From contig NC_018518.1 in the NCBI RefSeq assembly GCF_000306945.1, positions 1,612,001 through 1,676,000 of the forward strand: DNA of 64,000 nucleotides, read 5' to 3'. This document shows, piece after piece, positions 43,950-55,592 of this stretch. The notes beneath the pieces are model-generated. The model made no database searches. It saw only the letters and a program-made list of their open reading frames with translations, and had not been told where the DNA came from. The position numbers were made by a program, and so were the translations under genes. Every line of letters starts with the position of its first letter. Positions within the stretch are counted from its first letter, which is position 1. The stretch is from Bordetella pertussis 18323. GTDB lineage: Bacteria; Pseudomonadota; Gammaproteobacteria; Burkholderiales; Burkholderiaceae_B.

Positions 43950-44107
43950 GAAATACTGCCTGGTTCTCGCCGATGCCTAGGCAAATGTCATGTTGCTGCC
44001 ATCTGCCGCTCTCATCGCGAGCCGCGCATTCTACATGAGTTCTTCGAGTTTGTCGCGCCTGGTGAAAGCGCTACTCAAATTCTTGTGTAAGATGAGCGAA
44101 GACAAAA

Positions 44108-44138
44108 ACTATAGCATAACCAACCGTGTCCATGTCAA
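44108..44138 (-). promoter_or_regulatory. Possible tRNA-Gly promoter
   Basis: On the minus strand TTGACA (44138-44133) is followed after 16 bases by TGCTAT or after 19 by TATAGT. It overlaps the start of murB and lies about 160 bases upstream of tRNA-Gly, with no closer candidate as good. Confidence 0.4.
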
Positions 44139-45187
44139 CTGTTCCTGCCCGTATCGAGCCCGTCGCGCCCCTGGCGCCCCAGGCGCAGGATTTGCGTTGT
44201 TTCAACACCCTGGGCCTGGCGTCCCACGCACCGGCCTTTGTCGCGCTGACCGAGCCCTCGCAGCTGCCGGCGCTGTCGGCGCTGGCGCCGCGCTTTCGCC
44301 AGCTGGTGGTGCTGGGCGGCGGCAGCAACGTGGTGTTGCCCGCCAGCATCGACGGCCTGGTGGCGCAGGTGCGCCTGCCTGGCGTGCGCCTGGTGGGGCA
44401 GTGCGCCGACGCCTGGGTCGTCGAAGCCGCGGCGGGCGAGAATTGGCACGGTTTCGTCACGGCCTGCGTCGACAATGGCTGGGACGGGCTGGAGAACCTG
44501 GCCCTGATCCCGGGCACGGTCGGGGCCGCACCGGTGCAGAACATCGGCGCCTACGGCGTCGAGCTGGCCGATCGCTTCCACAGCCTTACGGCCTGGGACG
44601 TCAAGGGCGGGCGCTGGGTGGAGATGGGCGCCGCCGAATGCCGCTTTGCCTATCGCGACAGTTTCTTCAAGCACCAGGAGCCGGGCGCCTGGGTGATCGG
44701 CTCGGTGCGATTCGCGCTGCCGCGGCCCTGGCAGCCGGTGCTGGACTATCCCGACCTGCAGCGGCATGCCGCGCTGGACGGCGCCGCGCCGACCGCCCGC
44801 GCCGTGTATGACGCGGTGTGTGCGATCCGGCGCGCCAAGCTGCCCGATCCCGCCGTGGTGGGCAATGCCGGCAGCTTTTTCAAGAATCCCTTGGTGGACG
44901 CGGGCACGCGGCAGGCGCTGCTTGGCCGTTTCCCCGGCCTGGTTTCGTATCCGCAGCCCGATGGCCGCTACAAGCTGGCCGCCGGCTGGCTGATCGATCA
45001 ATGCGGGTGGAAGGGGCGCCAGCTGGGCGCCGCGGGCGTGCACGATCGGCAGGCGCTGGTGCTGGTCAATCGAGGCGGCGCGCAGGCGCGCGACATCATG
45101 GCGCTGGCGGCCGCCATCCAGGGCGACGTCGAGCGGCGCTATGGAGTGAGGCTCGAGCCCGAGCCGGTCGTGGTGCCGGCCCGCTGA
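44132..45187 (+). CDS. murB: UDP-N-acetylenolpyruvoylglucosamine reductase
   Basis: Reduces UDP-GlcNAc-enolpyruvate to UDP-MurNAc in peptidoglycan synthesis. The 351-residue protein is of the E. coli-like type [21 protein letters not shown], the FAD-binding [13 protein letters not shown] (about residues 57-69), [31 protein letters not shown], and the proton-donor Ser in [12 protein letters not shown] near 245, with [11 protein letters not shown] near the end. ATG 44132 is chosen. GTG 44126 in the same frame is possible. Confidence 0.95.
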   Translation: MSTVPARIEPVAPLAPQAQDLRCFNTLGLASHAPAFVALTEPSQLPALSALAPRFRQLVVLGGGSNVVLPASIDGLVAQVRLPGVRLVGQCADAWVVEAAAGENWHGFVTACVDNGWDGLENLALIPGTVGAAPVQNIGAYGVELADRFHSLTAWDVKGGRWVEMGAAECRFAYRDSFFKHQEPGAWVIGSVRFALPRPWQPVLDYPDLQRHAALDGAAPTARAVYDAVCAIRRAKLPDPAVVGNAGSFFKNPLVDAGTRQALLGRFPGLVSYPQPDGRYKLAAGWLIDQCGWKGRQLGAAGVHDRQALVLVNRGGAQARDIMALAAAIQGDVERRYGVRLEPEPVVVPAR

Positions 45188-45223
45188 AGGCGGGCGCGGC
45201 ATGGCGCCGCGCCGCCGCCTGGC

Positions 45224-46033
45224 TTACAGGCCCAGTACGGCCTGCATGTCGTACAGGCCGTTGTCCTGGCGCGCCAGGAAGCGCGCCGCGCGCACGGCGC
45301 CCTGCGCGTACGTGGCGCGGCTGCTGGAACGGTGCGAGATCTCGATGCGTTCGCCCGTGCCGCAGAAGAACACCGTGTGATCGCCGACGATGTCGCCGCC
45401 GCGCACCACCGAGAAACCGATGGTGCCGGGCTTGCGCACCCCGGTGTCGCCGTGGCGGGTCCACGTGGCGACGTCGGGCAGGGCGACGTCCCAGGCCGAA
45501 GCCACCGTCTCGCCCATGATCAGGGCCGTGCCCGAGGGCGCGTCGACCTTGTTGCGGTGGTGCGCCTCGAAGATCTCGACGTCGTACCCCGAGTTGAGGA
45601 TGCGCGCGGCCATGTCCAGCAGCTTGAGGGTGGCATTGACGCCCACGCTCATGTTGGGGGCGAAGACGATGGCGATCTTCTGGGCGGCGACCTTGATTTC
45701 GGCGCGGCCGCTGCTGTCGAAGCCGGTGGTGCCGATCACCATCTTCACGTCATGCCTGAGGCAGGCCTGCAGGTGCTGCAGCGTGCCTTCGGGCCGGGTG
45801 AAGTCGATCAGGCAGTCGGCCTGCGCCAGGGCGTCGAGCTGGTCGGTGATGGTGACGCCGCAGGGGCGCCCCAACGCGGCGCCCGCGTCCTGGCCGATCG
45901 AGGGCGAGCCGGCGCGGTCCAGCGCTACGGCCAGTTCGACGCCCTCGGTGTCGAGGACGGCTTCGATCAGCATCTGGCCCATGCGGCCGCTGGCGCCCGC
46001 GATGGCGATGCGCTGGGGGGTGGCTTGCGTCAT
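45224..46033 (-). CDS. dapB: 4-hydroxy-tetrahydrodipicolinate reductase
   Basis: The second dedicated step toward diaminopimelate and lysine. The 269-residue protein has [20 protein letters not shown] (NAD(P) loop, residues about 8-27), [29 protein letters not shown], the catalytic [19 protein letters not shown] with paired His near 160, and [31 protein letters not shown]. It starts at the base directly after the bamE stop, so the two form an operon. Confidence 0.96.
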   Translation of the reverse strand: MTQATPQRIAIAGASGRMGQMLIEAVLDTEGVELAVALDRAGSPSIGQDAGAALGRPCGVTITDQLDALAQADCLIDFTRPEGTLQHLQACLRHDVKMVIGTTGFDSSGRAEIKVAAQKIAIVFAPNMSVGVNATLKLLDMAARILNSGYDVEIFEAHHRNKVDAPSGTALIMGETVASAWDVALPDVATWTRHGDTGVRKPGTIGFSVVRGGDIVGDHTVFFCGTGERIEISHRSSSRATYAQGAVRAARFLARQDNGLYDMQAVLGL

Positions 46034-46582
46034 TTACTTGAGCGGTTCGAAGGTTTGGCCCGGCTCGCCCGGGTAGTCGAGGGTGGGGTTGTCCGGCGTC
46101 GTGACATCGACATGGGGCCGGACTTTTTCAGCCTTGTCGATGCCTTCCTGGCGCTTCTCGGCCGTATCCACCTGGGCGTCGGCTTTTTCTTCCTGCTTGG
46201 CGTTCACTTTCTCGATCTGGAACGGCTGGAGGTCGGGCTGTTCATCCCCGCTCCAGCGTACCAGGTGGTCGTTCTCGAACCACACGGTGAACTGGCGTTC
46301 CTGCGCCTTGCCGTAGCCGGGCTTGAAGTAGTAGGGGTAATCCCAGCGATCGGCGTGCAGCACGCTGGTCAGCGTGGGGCTGCCCAGGGCGAAGCGCACC
46401 TGTTCGCGCGACATGCCTTGCTGCAGCAGGGCGACCTGCTCTTTGGTGATCCAGTTGCCTTGCTGGACGCCGGCCTTGTAGGGGAATCCCCATTTGCCGG
46501 ACGAGCAGGCGGTCAGGGCGGAGGCTGCCAGGACAGCCACCGCGAGCCCCTTCAGAGGCCGCAGGGAAATACGTGCGATCAT
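46034..46582 (-). CDS. bamE: Outer membrane assembly lipoprotein BamE (SmpA/OmlA)
   Basis: A lipoprotein of the BAM beta-barrel assembly complex. The 182-residue precursor has a signal with lipobox LTAC (lipidated Cys near residue 26), then GKWGFPYKAGVQQGNWITKEQVALLQQGMSREQVRFALGSP and LHADRWDYPYYFK, the core SmpA/OmlA fold. The C-terminus beyond about residue 120 is a charged extension (KVNAKQEEKADAQ). It faces fur across the shared promoter region, a pairing found in many proteobacteria. GTG 46588 is a possible alternative start. Confidence 0.93.
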   Translation of the reverse strand: MIARISLRPLKGLAVAVLAASALTACSSGKWGFPYKAGVQQGNWITKEQVALLQQGMSREQVRFALGSPTLTSVLHADRWDYPYYFKPGYGKAQERQFTVWFENDHLVRWSGDEQPDLQPFQIEKVNAKQEEKADAQVDTAEKRQEGIDKAEKVRPHVDVTTPDNPTLDYPGEPGQTFEPLK

Positions 46583-46619
46583 GGACACTAGCGCCCCTAT
46601 TATTGGAAACGGATAAAAC

Positions 46620-46643
46620 CGTTATCATAAAGGTTTCATAACG
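46620..46643. promoter_or_regulatory. Palindrome in the fur-bamE divergent promoter
   Basis: CGTTAT (46620-46625) and ATAACG (46638-46643) form an inverted repeat in the AT-rich centre of the gap. It could be a Fur-like autoregulatory site or part of overlapping promoters. The match to the 19-bp Fur consensus is only partial. Confidence 0.35.
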
Positions 46644-46732
46644 ATAGTTCCGTGGGGCAGCGGGTGATGGCTACGCTGGCTTGCGTCGACCATCGACCCC
46701 CCATGCCACCGCGGATGGAGAGCGATTACACC

Positions 46733-47152
46733 ATGAGCGACCAAAGCGAACTGAAAAACATGGGCCTGAAGGCGACGTTTCCCCGCCTGAAGATCCTTGA
46801 CATTTTTCGTAAATCCGACCTCCGCCACCTCAGCGCGGAAGATGTCTATCGCGCGCTGATCGCCGAGAATGTGGAAATCGGGCTGGCGACGGTATATCGC
46901 GTGCTGACGCAGTTCGAGCAGGCGGGCATCCTCACGCGTAGCCAGTTCGATACCGGCAAGGCGGTGTTCGAGCTGAATGATGGCGATCACCACGATCACC
47001 TCATCTGCACCAATTGCGGTACGGTATTCGAGTTTTCGGATCCCGATATTGAGAAGCGTCAATACAAGGTGGCGAAGGACAACGGCTTTGTGCTCGAAAG
47101 CCATGCCATGGTGTTGTACGGCATTTGCGGAAACTGTCAGAAGGGCCGCTGA
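46733..47152 (+). CDS. fur: Ferric uptake regulator
   Basis: An iron-sensing repressor of 139 residues. The DNA-binding part is [17 protein letters not shown] followed by [35 protein letters not shown]. Metal sites are [16 protein letters not shown] (about residues 87-102) and the C-terminal GICGNCQ. ATG 46733 gives the length expected for Bordetella Fur. It is divergent from bamE and closed by a strong terminator. Confidence 0.97.
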
Positions 47153-47174
47153 TCCTCCGGCTCTACCAACCCTG

Positions 47175-47205
47175 CCTCCAGGCGCAAGCCTGGAGGTTTT
47201 TTTTT
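47175..47205 (+). terminator. Terminator after fur
   Basis: CCTCCAGGC (47175-47183), loop GCAA, GCCTGGAGG (47188-47196), then nine T's. It lies 22 bases after the fur stop and next to the recN stop on the other strand. Confidence 0.95.
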
Positions 47206-47226
47206 GCGGTTTGGTAGCAGGCGCGC

Positions 47227-48888
47227 TCAGGCCGCCGGCGCGGTATGGCCGCCCAGCATTTCGCGTGCGTGGTCGCGGGTGGTGGCCGTGATCTTGATGC
47301 CGCCCAGCATGCGCGCGACTTCCTCGACCCGCGCCTCGGCATCCAGCTCGGCGATGCGCGAGCGCGTGGAACCGCCGCTTTCGACCTTGCTGACGCGATA
47401 CTGCGCATGGGCGCAGGCCGCCACTTGCGGCAGGTGCGTCACGCACAGCACCTGGTGGCGCTGGCCCAGTTCGCGCAGCAGCTTGCCGACCGCTTCCGCC
47501 ACCGCGCCGCCCACGCCGCTGTCGACCTCGTCGAAGATCAGGGTGGGCACGCGCGCGGCGCGGCTGGCGATCACCGACAGCGCCAGCGAAATACGCGACA
47601 GTTCGCCCCCCGAGGCCACCTTGGCCAATGGCCGCGGCGTGCTGCCCGCGTGGCCCGCGACCAGGAACTCCACCTGCTCGCTGCCATGCGCCGACGGCGC
47701 GCCGCCGGTCAGGGCCGCCTCGAAACGCCCGCCCTGCATGGACAGGGTCTGCATGGCCTGGGTGACCTGCTTGCCGAGATCCTTGGCGATCTTGCGCCGC
47801 GCGGCCGACAGGCGCGCCGCCGCGGCTTCGTATCGGGCCTGCGCCGCCTCGGCCTGCGCGCGTAGCGCCTGCACGTCGCTGGCGGCCTGCATTTCGGCCA
47901 GCTTGCCGTGCAGGGAGTCGCGCAGCGCGGGCAGGTCGTGCGGTTCGCACTTGAACTTGCGGGCGGTCTCGAACACGGCGCTCAGCCGGGCTTCGACATC
48001 GGCCAGGCGCTGCGGGTCCAGTTCGACCCGGCTGACGTAGTTGTTCAGGTCGGAGACGGCTTCGGTGATCGCGATGCGGGCCGATTCGAGTTCGTCGCCG
48101 ATGCCTTGCAGGGCGGGGTCGTGGCGCAGCATCTGCTGCAATTGGTGGGCGGCGCCATTGAGGCGGTGCTGGGCCGAGTCGTGCTCGCCGTCCAGCGCCT
48201 CGAGGATGCGCGAGGCCCCGTCCAGCAGCGACTGGGCGTGCGACAGCCGGGTGTGCTCGGTTTGCAGCGCATCCCATTCGTCCGGACCCAGCCCCAGGCG
48301 GTCCAGTTCGTCCGACTGCCATTGCAGGCGGTCGCGTTCGGCGGCCAGCGCCTCGGCGTCCTGCTCGGCGGTATCGAGCTGGCGGGCCAGCGCGCGCCAT
48401 TGCTTCCAGGCCTGCGCCACCGTCTGGCGCAGTTCGGCGTGCCCGCCGTGGGCGTCGAGCAGGTCGCGCTGGGCCTCGGGGCGCATCAGGCTTTGGTGGG
48501 CGTGCTGGCCGTGGATGTCGACCAGTCCGTCGCCGAGCTCGCGCAATTGGGCGATCGTGGCCGGCATGCCGTTGATGTAGGCGCGGCTGCGGCCCTGGCT
48601 GTCGATGACGCGGCGCAGCGCCAGTTCGTCGCCGCTGTCGAGTTCGCGTTCGGCCAGCCAGTCGCGCAGGGCGGGCGGGGCGTCGAAGACGGCGGTGATA
48701 TCGGCGCGCGCCGCGCCTTCGCGCAGCATCGAGGCGTCGCCGCGCTCGCCCAGCGTCAGGGCCAGCGCATCGATCAGGATCGACTTGCCGGCGCCGGTTT
48801 CGCCGGAAAAGACGGTAAAGCCGTCGCCGAAGTGGAGCTCGGTCTGTTCGACGATGACGAAATCGCGGATATGGAGGGTTCGCAACAT
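47227..48888 (-). CDS. recN: DNA repair protein RecN
   Basis: An SMC-like ATPase for double-strand break repair, 553 residues. Walker A is FSGETGAGKSILIDALAL near residues 28-45. A long coiled-coil middle (about 150-370) follows, with VDIHGQHAHQSLM before it. The ABC signature is KVASGGELSRISLAL near 432 and Walker B TLIFDEVDSGVGG near 458. It ends with the conserved VTHLPQVAA region. It lies 15 bp after nadK on the same strand, the usual order. Confidence 0.96.
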   Translation of the reverse strand: MLRTLHIRDFVIVEQTELHFGDGFTVFSGETGAGKSILIDALALTLGERGDASMLREGAARADITAVFDAPPALRDWLAERELDSGDELALRRVIDSQGRSRAYINGMPATIAQLRELGDGLVDIHGQHAHQSLMRPEAQRDLLDAHGGHAELRQTVAQAWKQWRALARQLDTAEQDAEALAAERDRLQWQSDELDRLGLGPDEWDALQTEHTRLSHAQSLLDGASRILEALDGEHDSAQHRLNGAAHQLQQMLRHDPALQGIGDELESARIAITEAVSDLNNYVSRVELDPQRLADVEARLSAVFETARKFKCEPHDLPALRDSLHGKLAEMQAASDVQALRAQAEAAQARYEAAAARLSAARRKIAKDLGKQVTQAMQTLSMQGGRFEAALTGGAPSAHGSEQVEFLVAGHAGSTPRPLAKVASGGELSRISLALSVIASRAARVPTLIFDEVDSGVGGAVAEAVGKLLRELGQRHQVLCVTHLPQVAACAHAQYRVSKVESGGSTRSRIAELDAEARVEEVARMLGGIKITATTRDHAREMLGGHTAPAA

Positions 48889-48903
48889 GGCGGACGCGAC
48901 GGG

Positions 48904-49803
48904 CTACTCAAGGTTGTCGGTGGCCTGCGGCATCAGGTTCCAGTGCAACTTGCGGCGCAGGGTGGAGAAGAAGCTGTAGCCTTCGGGGTGCACGAAGCGG
49001 ATGATATGCGGGGCGCGCTGCACCGTGATGCGGTCGCCCGGCTGCAGGTCGGACCAGGTCTGCATGTCGAAATGCACGCTGGCGCCGATTTCCACCCGCC
49101 CCATGGCCGTCAGCGTCATGTTGAGCACGCCGCTGTCGGGAATGACGATCGGGCGGTTGGAGAGGGTCTGGGGCGCGACCGGCACCAGCACCATGGCATT
49201 CATGCCGGGATGCAGGATGGGGCCGTTGGCCGACAGCGAGTAGGCGGTGGAGCCGGTGGGCGTGGCGATGATCAGGCCGTCGGCGCGCTGCGTGTACATG
49301 AAGGCGCCGTCGAGTTCGACCCGCACTTCGATCATGCCGCCGCGGCCGGCGCGGTTGAGCACCACGTCGTTGACGGCCGAGGCCGAGTACATCTGCTGCT
49401 CGCCGCGCCAGACGCCGCCTTGCAGCAGCATGCGGTCCTCGGCCTGGTAGTTGCCTTCCAGCACGCGGCCCAGCGCGTCGTGGGCATCCTGCAGCGGAAT
49501 GTCGGTGATGAAGCCCAGCCGCCCGTGGTTGATGCCGATCAGCGGCACGCCGTACGGCGCGAGGTGGCGCGCCGCGCCCAGCACGGTGCCGTCGCCGCCC
49601 ATCACGACCGCCAGCGTGGCGGTGCGGCCGATTTCATCCCAGTCGGCCACGGGATAGCCGCTGACGCCGGCGTTGCGCGCCGTCTCGGCCTCGACCAGCA
49701 CGCGGCGGCCGGCCTGCGTCAGCATTTGCGCCAGCGCGGTCAGCGGTGCGTCCAGGCCGGTGTCCTGGTATCTGCCGATCAGGGCGACAATGGGAAAGTA
49801 CAT
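48904..49803 (-). CDS. nadK: NAD kinase
   Basis: Phosphorylates NAD to NADP. The 299-residue protein contains the catalytic VVMGGDGTVLGAAR (about residues 67-80), GINHGRLGFITDI, NDVVLNRAG, ADGLIIATPTGSTAYSLSANGPILHPG and the C-terminal LHWN. It is divergent from hrcA across 114 bp, with recN downstream. Confidence 0.96.
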   Translation of the reverse strand: MYFPIVALIGRYQDTGLDAPLTALAQMLTQAGRRVLVEAETARNAGVSGYPVADWDEIGRTATLAVVMGGDGTVLGAARHLAPYGVPLIGINHGRLGFITDIPLQDAHDALGRVLEGNYQAEDRMLLQGGVWRGEQQMYSASAVNDVVLNRAGRGGMIEVRVELDGAFMYTQRADGLIIATPTGSTAYSLSANGPILHPGMNAMVLVPVAPQTLSNRPIVIPDSGVLNMTLTAMGRVEIGASVHFDMQTWSDLQPGDRITVQRAPHIIRFVHPEGYSFFSTLRRKLHWNLMPQATDNLE

Positions 49804-49917
49804 GGCGAGCCGCGTAAAGTGTGTTTTGAGATGCCGATTTTGCGATTATATGGGGCCGCATATTGCCGTGCTGGACAAAAAACGCCCCTTTGTTGAAAGT
49901 TTCCCTAAAATACGCTC

Positions 49918-50922
49918 ATGGATGACCGCGCACGCGCATTGCTCAAGGCGTTGATCGAACGCTACATCGCCGACGGGCAACCGGTCGGCTCACGCACGCT
50001 TTCCAAAGTGTTCGATCTGTCGCCGGCCACGATACGCAATGTCATGGCCGACCTGGAAGAGCTGGGGCTGATCCACAGCCCCCACACCTCGGCTGGAAGG
50101 GTGCCCACGCCGCGCGGGTATCGCATGTTCGTCGATTCGCTGCTGGCGGTGCGCGCCTACCAGTTCGAGCCCGCCCATATCGGCGAGCTGCTGCCCGTGT
50201 CCGAGCCCAGCCGGGCGGTCAACGCGGCGGCGGCGCTGCTGTCCAACCTCACCCAGTTCGCCGGCGTGGTGCTCACGCCCAAGCGGACCCAGATTTTCCG
50301 CCAGATCGAGTTCATCCGCCTGTCCGACAAGCGGGTGCTGCTGATCATCGTGACCCCCGAGGGCGATGTGCAGAACCGCATCCTGTCGGCGCAGCGCGAC
50401 TACACCGAAGCCGAGCTGCTGGAGGCGGGCAATTTCTTCAACGTGCACTTCTCCGGCAAGTCGTTCGATGCCGTGCGCCGCACGCTGTCGACCGAACTGG
50501 CGCAACTGCGCGACGATATCTCGCGCCTGATGCAGGCGGCGGTCGAGGCCGGCGCCGAGGCGGCCGACGACGGCGAGGCGGTGGTGATCTCCGGCGAGCG
50601 CAAGCTGCTGGACGTGACCGACATCGCTTCCGACATGGACCGGCTGCGCAAGATGTTCTCGTTGTTCGAAAAGAAAACCGATCTGCTGCAGTTGCTGGAC
50701 GTCTCCAGCCGCGCGCAAGGGGTGCAGATCTACATCGGCGGCGATTCGCAGCTGGTGCCGATGGAAGAAGTGTCGGTCATCACGGCGCCGTATGGCGTGG
50801 ATGGCAAGGTCATCGGCACGCTGGGGGTCATCGGCCCTACCCGGATGGCGTACGAGCGGGTCATCCCCATTGTCGACATCACTGCGCGCTTGCTGTCCAA
50901 CGCCTTGAGCCACAACCAATAA
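49918..50922 (+). CDS. hrcA: Heat-inducible transcription repressor HrcA
   Basis: A repressor that binds CIRCE elements and is tuned by GroEL. Its 334 residues contain the winged helix: [20 protein letters not shown] and [33 protein letters not shown] (about residues 20-65), and the C-terminal [23 protein letters not shown]. No CIRCE-like inverted repeat was found in front of grpE or dnaK, so its targets are probably elsewhere (groESL). Confidence 0.95.
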   Translation: MDDRARALLKALIERYIADGQPVGSRTLSKVFDLSPATIRNVMADLEELGLIHSPHTSAGRVPTPRGYRMFVDSLLAVRAYQFEPAHIGELLPVSEPSRAVNAAAALLSNLTQFAGVVLTPKRTQIFRQIEFIRLSDKRVLLIIVTPEGDVQNRILSAQRDYTEAELLEAGNFFNVHFSGKSFDAVRRTLSTELAQLRDDISRLMQAAVEAGAEAADDGEAVVISGERKLLDVTDIASDMDRLRKMFSLFEKKTDLLQLLDVSSRAQGVQIYIGGDSQLVPMEEVSVITAPYGVDGKVIGTLGVIGPTRMAYERVIPIVDITARLLSNALSHNQ

Positions 50923-50979
50923 TCCCATTTCGGGCCGGATACCGCCTGCGCGCGGGGCGGCGCCTTGAGAGGTGTCTTC

Positions 50980-52068
<1,089 letters not shown>

Positions 52069-52149
52069 ACGCGTACACTGTGGTTGAAGCGGCGGGCGCG
52101 AGCGCGCCGGTCCATTCCGCGAATGTGCAGCATTTTCAGGGAGACGGCC

Positions 52150-52392
52150 ATGAATCCTCCTCGCAAGCCCACCATCGGCACCTCGGGTCCGCCCGGGCAT
52201 GCCAACCTGGAAGAAGACCAGCTCGAGCGCGAACTCGACGAGGCGCTGCTGGAGACCTTCCCCGCCAGCGACCCGATCGCCATCACGTCCGAGGACGAGC
52301 GGGACGAGCCCGACGACAAGGTCGACGAGGCGCTGGAGGACACCTTCCCCGCCAGCGACCCGCCCGCGCCGGCCCAGCCCGGGAAAAAATAG
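52150..52392 (+). CDS. Small acidic protein with duplicated TFPASDP motif
   Basis: An 80-residue, very acidic protein. It contains two copies of the same unit: LDEALLETFPASDPIAIT and VDEALEDTFPASDPPAP, about 32 residues apart, joined by a charged linker. CAGGGAGACGG stands before ATG 52150. No function is known to me, although short proteins with an ETFPASDP motif are common in alpha- and beta-proteobacteria. It lies between hemH and the heat-shock promoter of grpE. Confidence 0.7.
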   Translation: MNPPRKPTIGTSGPPGHANLEEDQLERELDEALLETFPASDPIAITSEDERDEPDDKVDEALEDTFPASDPPAPAQPGKK

Positions 52393-52467
52393 GGCCGCAA
52401 CATCCGGGCGGCGACGCGCCGTCCGGCGGCGTCATGGGAGCCGGGCTTTTTTTCCTGGAAAACCGGA

Positions 52468-52495
52468 CTTGAAATGGGGGCATTCGCCCCCATCG
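52468..52495 (+). promoter_or_regulatory. Sigma-32-type heat-shock promoter of grpE
   Basis: CTTGAAA (52468-52474), a 13-base spacer, and CCCCATCG (52488-52495) match the sigma-32 consensus very well. The spacer and -10 also form a hairpin, TGGGGGC/GCCCCCA (52475-52492). It stands 39 bases before the grpE start codon. Confidence 0.75.
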
Positions 52496-52533
52496 TTGGC
52501 GCTTGAAGCCAATTTATATTCTGGAGGACTCCC

Positions 52534-53088
52534 ATGACGGCACCCCAAGAGCCGGTCGATTCGACCCCTGAAAGCGGCGAAAACGCCGCGACGCCCGGTC
52601 TCGAGGACGATTTGTCGGCCGAGCTGGCGGCCCTGCGCGCCGAGCTCGAGGCAGCCCAGGCCACCGTCAAGGCTCAGCAGGAGCAGGTGCTGCGCGCCGC
52701 GGCCGAAGCCGAGAATGTGCGCCGCCGCGCCCAGGAAGACGTCGCCAAGGCCCGCAAGTTCGGCATCGAATCGTTCGCCGAGAGCCTGGTTCCGGTCAAG
52801 GACAGCCTCGAGGCCGCCCTGGCCCAGCCCGACCAGGCGGCGCAGGCCTGGCGCGAAGGCGTGGAAGTCACGCTCAAGCAGCTGACCGCCGCCTTCGAGC
52901 GCAATCTGCTCAAGGAAATCGCGCCGGCCCAGGGCGACAAGTTCGACCCGCACCTGCACCAGGCGATTTCCTCGGTGCCGGCCGACCAGCCCGCCAATAC
53001 CGTGCTGCAACTGCTGCAGAAGGGCTACGTCATCGCCGACCGCACGCTGCGTCCGGCGCTGGTCGTGGTGTCCGCCGGCCAGGGCTGA
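52534..53088 (+). CDS. grpE: Nucleotide exchange factor GrpE
   Basis: Releases ADP from DnaK. The 184-residue protein has an acidic start, a long coiled coil (about residues 27-75, [40 protein letters not shown]), and a C-terminal beta domain with [29 protein letters not shown] and [14 protein letters not shown] precedes the ATG. It is under a clear sigma-32-type promoter. Confidence 0.96.
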   Translation: MTAPQEPVDSTPESGENAATPGLEDDLSAELAALRAELEAAQATVKAQQEQVLRAAAEAENVRRRAQEDVAKARKFGIESFAESLVPVKDSLEAALAQPDQAAQAWREGVEVTLKQLTAAFERNLLKEIAPAQGDKFDPHLHQAISSVPADQPANTVLQLLQKGYVIADRTLRPALVVVSAGQG

Positions 53089-53095
53089 AGCAGGC

Positions 53096-53476
53096 ATGGC
53101 CGCCGCCCCATTCGATCCCGCCGAGGTCTTCCAGGTCTTCGGCATGCGCCGCGTCGACAGCGCCAGCTTCGACGAGCAAGTGGTGCGCGCGCCGGGCGAC
53201 GACCTGCGCTGCGTGTTCCTGTGGGGCCAGGATTGTTACAACTGTGGCATTTTCAAGCAGACCGCCTTGCTCCAGCGGCAGGCGCTCCTGGCGCTGGAGC
53301 TGAGCTGGTTCGAGGCCGACGTCTACGCCGACGAGGCGCTGGGGCGGCGGTTCTCGCTGCATGGCGTGCCGACTTTCGTGCTGTACCGCAGTGGCAAGCG
53401 GCTGGGCCGGGTGACCGGCTGGCCCGGATTGCCCCAGTTCAGCGCCGCGATGCAGCGGTTGCGGGACGGGACTTGA
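53096..53476 (+). CDS. Thioredoxin-fold protein between grpE and dnaK
   Basis: A 126-residue single-domain thioredoxin-like protein without a signal peptide, so cytoplasmic. The redox motif is CVFLWGQDCYNCGIFKQ (CYNC near residues 47-50), the fold proline is in HGVPTFVLY near 86, and the last strand is GKRLGRVTGWPG. It begins 7 bp after grpE and probably shares its heat-shock transcript, suggesting a role in redox protection during protein stress. Confidence 0.8.
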   Translation: MAAAPFDPAEVFQVFGMRRVDSASFDEQVVRAPGDDLRCVFLWGQDCYNCGIFKQTALLQRQALLALELSWFEADVYADEALGRRFSLHGVPTFVLYRSGKRLGRVTGWPGLPQFSAAMQRLRDGT

Positions 53477-53500
53477 AAAACCCTGTGGCCAACTCCAGTT
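53472..53500 (+). promoter_or_regulatory. Possible sigma-32-type promoter of dnaK
   Basis: CTTGAAA (53472-53478), a 14-base spacer, and CTCCAGTT (53493-53500), which matches the -10 consensus at most positions. The -35 overlaps the stop of the thioredoxin-like gene. The distance to the dnaK ATG is 66 bases. Confidence 0.5.
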
Positions 53501-53566
53501 ACTGGGGGACTGAGTTTCAAACCCTGATTCCTACCGTATTCAATTCATAGCAAGGTATTTCCCACC

Positions 53567-55492
<1,926 letters not shown>

Positions 55493-55516
55493 TGGCCGAA
55501 CGATGACGTGCGATAC

Positions 55517-55544
55517 GCCCGGTAGCTGATTCCAGCTACCGGGC
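55517..55544 (+). other. Perfect 12-bp stem-loop between dnaK and dnaJ
   Basis: GCCCGGTAGCTG (55517-55528), loop ATTC, CAGCTACCGGGC (55533-55544). There is no T-run, so complete termination is unlikely. It may stabilise the dnaK mRNA or lower dnaJ expression. Confidence 0.7.
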
Positions 55545-55592
55545 GCGCGCGTTGATGATTCAGAACATGGCCCGGCGACGGGCCCTCCCACC

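Noticed and set aside
49804..49917. CIRCE element in front of hrcA
   Set aside because: No TTAGCACTC/GAGTGCTAA-type inverted repeat is present in this gap. Only an AT-rich run with TTGAAA and TAAAAT too close together for a normal promoter.
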